This document shows positions 60,446-64,000 of a stretch of 64,000 nucleotides of DNA, piece after piece. The notes under the pieces are model-generated. The model searched no databases. It saw only the letters and a list, made by a program, of their open reading frames with translations, and was not told where the DNA came from. Within the stretch, counting starts at the first letter, position 1. The number at the start of each line of letters is the position of its first letter. Source of the stretch: UBA6623 sp965248235 (GTDB lineage Bacteria; Acidobacteriota; Terriglobia; Bryobacterales; UBA6623); the NCBI GenBank assembly GCA_965248235.1, contig CBDFIU010000005.1:1302001-1366000 (forward strand), written 5' to 3'. Both the position numbers and the translations under genes were made by a program.

Positions 60446-60591
60446 AAAGTGCGGGGAAGCGCGTTGGAGCTTTAGCGTGTCCGACGCCCTGATGGGGGTA
60501 ATGACGGCCTGAGAATAGCTGATTGCCGGTGGGAGCGGGATTTCCCTACAGTAACCCGCGGACAAGGGCTATGTGGTTCGTTTTGAGGAGC

Positions 60592-62999
60592 CTAGTCCTG
60601 CTCGCGGTCACGGAAGTCTTCGTACCAATTCTGGACGATATGGATCGAAGGTCGACTCGCTTGCTCGTCTTCCACGTCTTCGATAACAACGAATCGTTGC
60701 CCGTCGGCGGAGACGTCGTACAGATGCTCGATATCCCAACCAGGGAGTCCCGGGAGGCGGAATAGCGGCTTGGGCGACCCTACCGAGAACTCTCCCATGG
60801 TCGAAACGGCAACTGCCGTCAGAGTCTCCCCCTCGATGAAAAAAAGCTCCCCTCGGTCCTTGCGCCAACGCGGATTCTGACCGCCGTTCGCCGAAACCTG
60901 CCATTTCCCGCCGCCTTCGGGGAACGGCCGCACATAGACTTCGAACCGGCCCGACTCGTCTGAATTGTAGGCAAGAAAACGGCCGTCGGGCGAGATCTGT
61001 CCGTCGCCCTCCGAAAACTCAGTCTGAAGAAAGACCTGTGCCTCGAAAGGGCCGTCTTGCGGTTTGCGCTGTAGATACCCAATGTCCCACCCGGTCCGTG
61101 GATCCACAAAGCTGTAGAACAGAATCCCGCCGTCGGCCGACCAGCTTGCAGGGAATTCGAGTAGGGGCTCGCCGATCAGAAGCGTTGCTTCGCCGCTGCC
61201 GTCGGCCGATCGAATGAAGATGTCCTGATTGCCTCGACGGTTTGAGCTGAAGGCAATCTCCTTCCCCGAGGGCGACCACACAGGCTTTTCGTCGTTCCCT
61301 GCGTCGAATGTCAGGCGCGTGCTTACAGAACGATCTACATCGTGCACCCAAATGTCCGTGTTTCCGCCCTGCGCGAATCGAACCGCCACGCGCCGACCGT
61401 CAAGGGACAATGCCGGTTGCGACATCCCTTGCCACGGCCGGCCCATCACGCCCAGCCTCCGTCCGGCGCGGTCGAACCAGGCCAACTGACGCGGCCTTAC
61501 GTCCTCGAAGTCAACGGCTACCAAGGTGCCGTCATCCGCCAGACTTGGGCCGGCAAGACCCTCCGCGACACGGAACGCTTCTCCGTGGCACGTAGCGTCT
61601 CGATCGAGAACGGCAAGGCCCATAACCCCGCCTCAAGAACGTTCGTCTGATACACAATATGTCCGCTCGGAGCATAGATGGGGAAAGCGCCTGTTGCCAG
61701 GACCGAGAACTGACCGTTTTCCAGGTTCTTGACGGCGATCTCTTGATCGTTCACTGTCCCCACGGTGAAAATGATGGCGCGCACACCGGCATCTTCGGGC
61801 AAGAACGCGGGATACCAGTTTCCCCTTCCCCTTTCGGTAATCTCGGGCTCGAACAACAAGCGCGGCTCCCCGCGGGGAATGGTTGAGGCCGCAGGATGGA
61901 GATTCTCGGGGGTGAATGAAAACCGGCGCACCGCGGGCTCGGGAGTTTCTTCACCGAAGCGAACGAAAGAAACGACCAAGAGCGCGATCAGCAGCACGGC
62001 CGAGACTAAGACAAGCAGCCGCTCGCGGTTCGTGAGGGTTCTTGTTCTATGCTGGACCGGGTCCACACCGGGGACCGTTGCGCGCGTGCCCGGTTCACGT
62101 GCTTCGGAATCGGCAACCGTCGCGGAAGCGGACTGGTCCCTCGAACGCGCGGGTGGTGCTCTCACGATCGCCGAGCGGCCCGACTCCATTTTCTTATGCA
62201 GGCTCTTGAGGTCGACGACCAAATCGCCCGCATCCTTGTACCGCTCCTCGCGGTCCTTGGAAAGGCACTTGGCGACGTAAACCTCCAGTTCCATGGGCAC
62301 GCCGGCACGGACGCCCGTGATCGGCTCGTGCTCCTCGTTGAGGATCTCGTAGACCAGCGCCTGATCGTAAAGGCCCTTGAACGGTCGTTGCCCGCACACC
62401 ATTTCGTAGAGCACGCACCCCAGCGCCCAGATATCGGTCCGGTGATCGACCTCCGCCCCCTCGGCTTGCTCGGGCGACATATAGGCGAAGGTTCCGAGCG
62501 TCGTATCGAACTTAGTGAGCTTGGAGCCCTCGGTCAGCAGAGCGAGACCGAAGTCCATCACCGTGACGTGGCCCTTTTCGTCGACCATCACGTTGCCTGG
62601 TTTGATGTCGCGATGGACAACGCCCTTTTCGTGAGCGGCTTCCAGTCCGTTAGCAATTTGTTGGGCGATATCGAGGGCTTCGAGGATCTTCAGCGGCCCT
62701 TGCTCGATCTTCTTGTCGAGACTGTCGCCTTCAATGAAGGCCATTGCCAAAAAGGTTTGGCCCTCCTCTTCGCCGATTTCGTAAACGGGGCAGACGTTGG
62801 GGTGATGCACCGACGCCGCGGCTTTGGCTTCTCTGTGGAAGCGTTTGTTCGCTTCCTCGTCTTTCAGTAGGTGAGCAGCCAGGAATTTGAGAGCGACGGG
62901 ACGGCCGAGCTTCATGTCCTCGGCCTTGTAGACGACACCCATCCCGCCTTCGCCAAGCTTGGCGGTGATGCGGTAGTGGCTGATGGTTTGGCCGACCAC
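60592..62999 (-). pseudogene. Ser/Thr kinase with membrane helix and TolB-like propeller, frameshifted
   Basis: A receptor-type kinase. The kinase domain has GEGGMG, VALKFL, VVHRDIKPGN, VMDFGLAL and FAYMSPEQAEGAEVDHRTDI. A basic linker and a TM helix (LLVLVSAVLLIALLVVSFVRF) lead to a periplasmic TolB/WD40-like propeller (GRRVAVRFAQGGNTDIWVHD, FSSNRRGNQDIFIRS). One base is missing at 61583-61584 (CTCCGTGGC on the plus strand, one C short). Restoring it joins TLRAT to GEAFRVAEGLA and gives an intact 802-residue protein. It probably senses an envelope ligand and phosphorylates cytosolic targets. It converges with the GH51-like gene. Confidence 0.85.
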
Positions 63000-63161
63000 G
63001 ATGGGGCTATTGTAGCGCTCCCCATTTTTTCACAGCCCCCACGCGATGCGGTCACTCAAGAATAGTGCTTTGCAGCTAAACAAACTTTTTCATGCGGTCG
63101 TGGCACTAGCGCACCTATCCCAGTTGGTGCCGAGCATCGAAAAAACGACGGGGCCCCTGCC

Positions 63162-64000
63162 CTACAGCTTCGGCCGATACCCGCTGCGCGTCCGAATCCG
63201 ATATTTCCGCAAACCGTCGCCTATCAGCTCGACATTGATGCTGCGCCAACCTTGGTTGGGGTTCGATTGCGGGTAGTAGGTCAACGTATAGGAGCTGGCC
63301 AGCTCCTCGCGGATGGATACGAAGGCTTCCGACTGCTTCTGCCAGCTCTTCGCGAAAAATGCCTTGCCGCCGGTGCGCGCGGTCAAGCGCCGAAATACGT
63401 TGCTCGATATCGGGTCTTTGTTCACCTCGCGCGTGCTGATCACGTAGATCGGCACGCCTTCGTCCTCAGCAATCGCGCGCACATCGTCGGGACCAACCGT
63501 GCTCGCCGAATCCGGCCCGTTCGAGAAAACGATAATCACCTTGCGGCCGGGAACGTCGGCGGCGTCGCGCAAGGTCAGCAACAGCGCGTTGTAGAGCGCC
63601 GTCTCATCCCCGGCTACCGCTTGCCGCAAGCCGCGAATGCCGTTTAGGCGGCTGTCGCTCAGCGACGTCAAACGCGTCAAGTTGCGGCTATAGCCGTAGA
63701 CGGCGATCGAGTCGGCCCCATCGAGGCCGCGGATAAAATCGGCGATGGCGTCCTCGGCGAAGACGAAGCTGCGGTACATGAAATTGCTCGTGTCGAAAAG
63801 CACGAAGACGTTGGTGCCCGCGAAGCTTTCGTCCACCAGCCCCTGGATCGCCGAGCGCTGCCGCTCGCCTTCCGGCCCGGGCTCCGTCGCTTCGCGTTGG
63901 CTCAGTTGCGTAACGCTGCGAGGCGCTTCGTTACCCTCCCCGAAAGTAGAAACCGTCTGCCCAATGCCGTCTTCGTAAACCCGAAAATCCGTCGGTTTCA
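63162..64000 (-). CDS. VWFA-domain protein, C-terminal part
   Basis: The frame is open through base 64000, so the start lies outside the window. The visible N-terminal part reads KPTDFRVYEDGIGQTVSTFG, typical of a secreted Acidobacteriota family. The von Willebrand A domain follows: VFVLFDTSNFMYRSF (degenerate MIDAS, DTSNF in place of DxSxS), DETALYNALLLTL and GRKVIIVFSNGPDS. It ends RKYRIRTRSGYRPKL. Likely an exported metal-ion-dependent adhesion protein. The 162-base gap 63000-63161 before the kinase gene holds no feature I can support. Confidence 0.85.
   Translation of the reverse strand, partial: KPTDFRVYEDGIGQTVSTFGEGNEAPRSVTQLSQREATEPGPEGERQRSAIQGLVDESFAGTNVFVLFDTSNFMYRSFVFAEDAIADFIRGLDGADSIAVYGYSRNLTRLTSLSDSRLNGIRGLRQAVAGDETALYNALLLTLRDAADVPGRKVIIVFSNGPDSASTVGPDDVRAIAEDEGVPIYVISTREVNKDPISSNVFRRLTARTGGKAFFAKSWQKQSEAFVSIREELASSYTLTYYPQSNPNQGWRSINVELIGDGLRKYRIRTRSGYRPKL

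Overview
The window looks like a piece of an Acidobacteriota chromosome (high GC). I infer this from gene content, not from a marker gene: a multihaem cytochrome / TPR / FG-GAP-ASPIC trio, PQQ-propeller and SpoIVB-type (S55) proteins, TolB-fused Ser/Thr kinases, a VWFA protein with a DFxVYEDG-type N-terminus, and a secreted protein with a YTENLPNFVC motif. Planctomycetota shares several of these families and is the main alternative. lpxB points to a diderm envelope.

Bases 1-34600 are an ordinary, dense chromosome. They hold the cytochrome trio, ychF, an operon of ABC ATPase + glucuronokinase-like GHMP kinase + unknown protein, a PQQ propeller, lpxB coupled to a peptidase-fold/TPR protein that has lost its zinc site, and an envelope operon (sulfatase, Thr-type alkaline-phosphatase-fold enzyme, S55 protein, propeller). 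After these come an MdtABC-like efflux operon with two RND subunits, a cluster of HAD phosphatase + LarA-like protein + extended SDR, a lipoprotein amidohydrolase and a Fic protein.

Bases 34609-43251 carry guaA (a long, animal-like form), glcD, an SGNH-hydrolase gene split by an IS1595-type element with an 8-bp target duplication, and an IorAB-type molybdenum hydroxylase pair.

Bases 43500-58200 are accessory DNA. There is a HicAB pair, REP-like arrays around a REP-transposase (RAYT) fragment, an integrase / HTH / 51-aa membrane peptide / DUF669 ssDNA-binding module, and a second identical IS copy without a target duplication. Podovirus-like lysis and virion genes follow on both strands, mixed with a SnoaL-like protein, a second HicAB pair and an Acidobacteria-type secreted protein. 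Two abrupt junctions, near 56633 and 57435, show that this prophage is rearranged. Bases 58200-64000 return to chromosome: a GH51-like glycosidase, a kinase-TolB receptor and a VWFA protein.

Several genes between 19 and 62 kb are broken by single small indels, mostly one missing base in a short G/C run. Repairing one indel per site restores a full-length protein each time. This is either recent decay or, more likely, residual consensus error. It means that several entries called pseudogenes may be intact genes.
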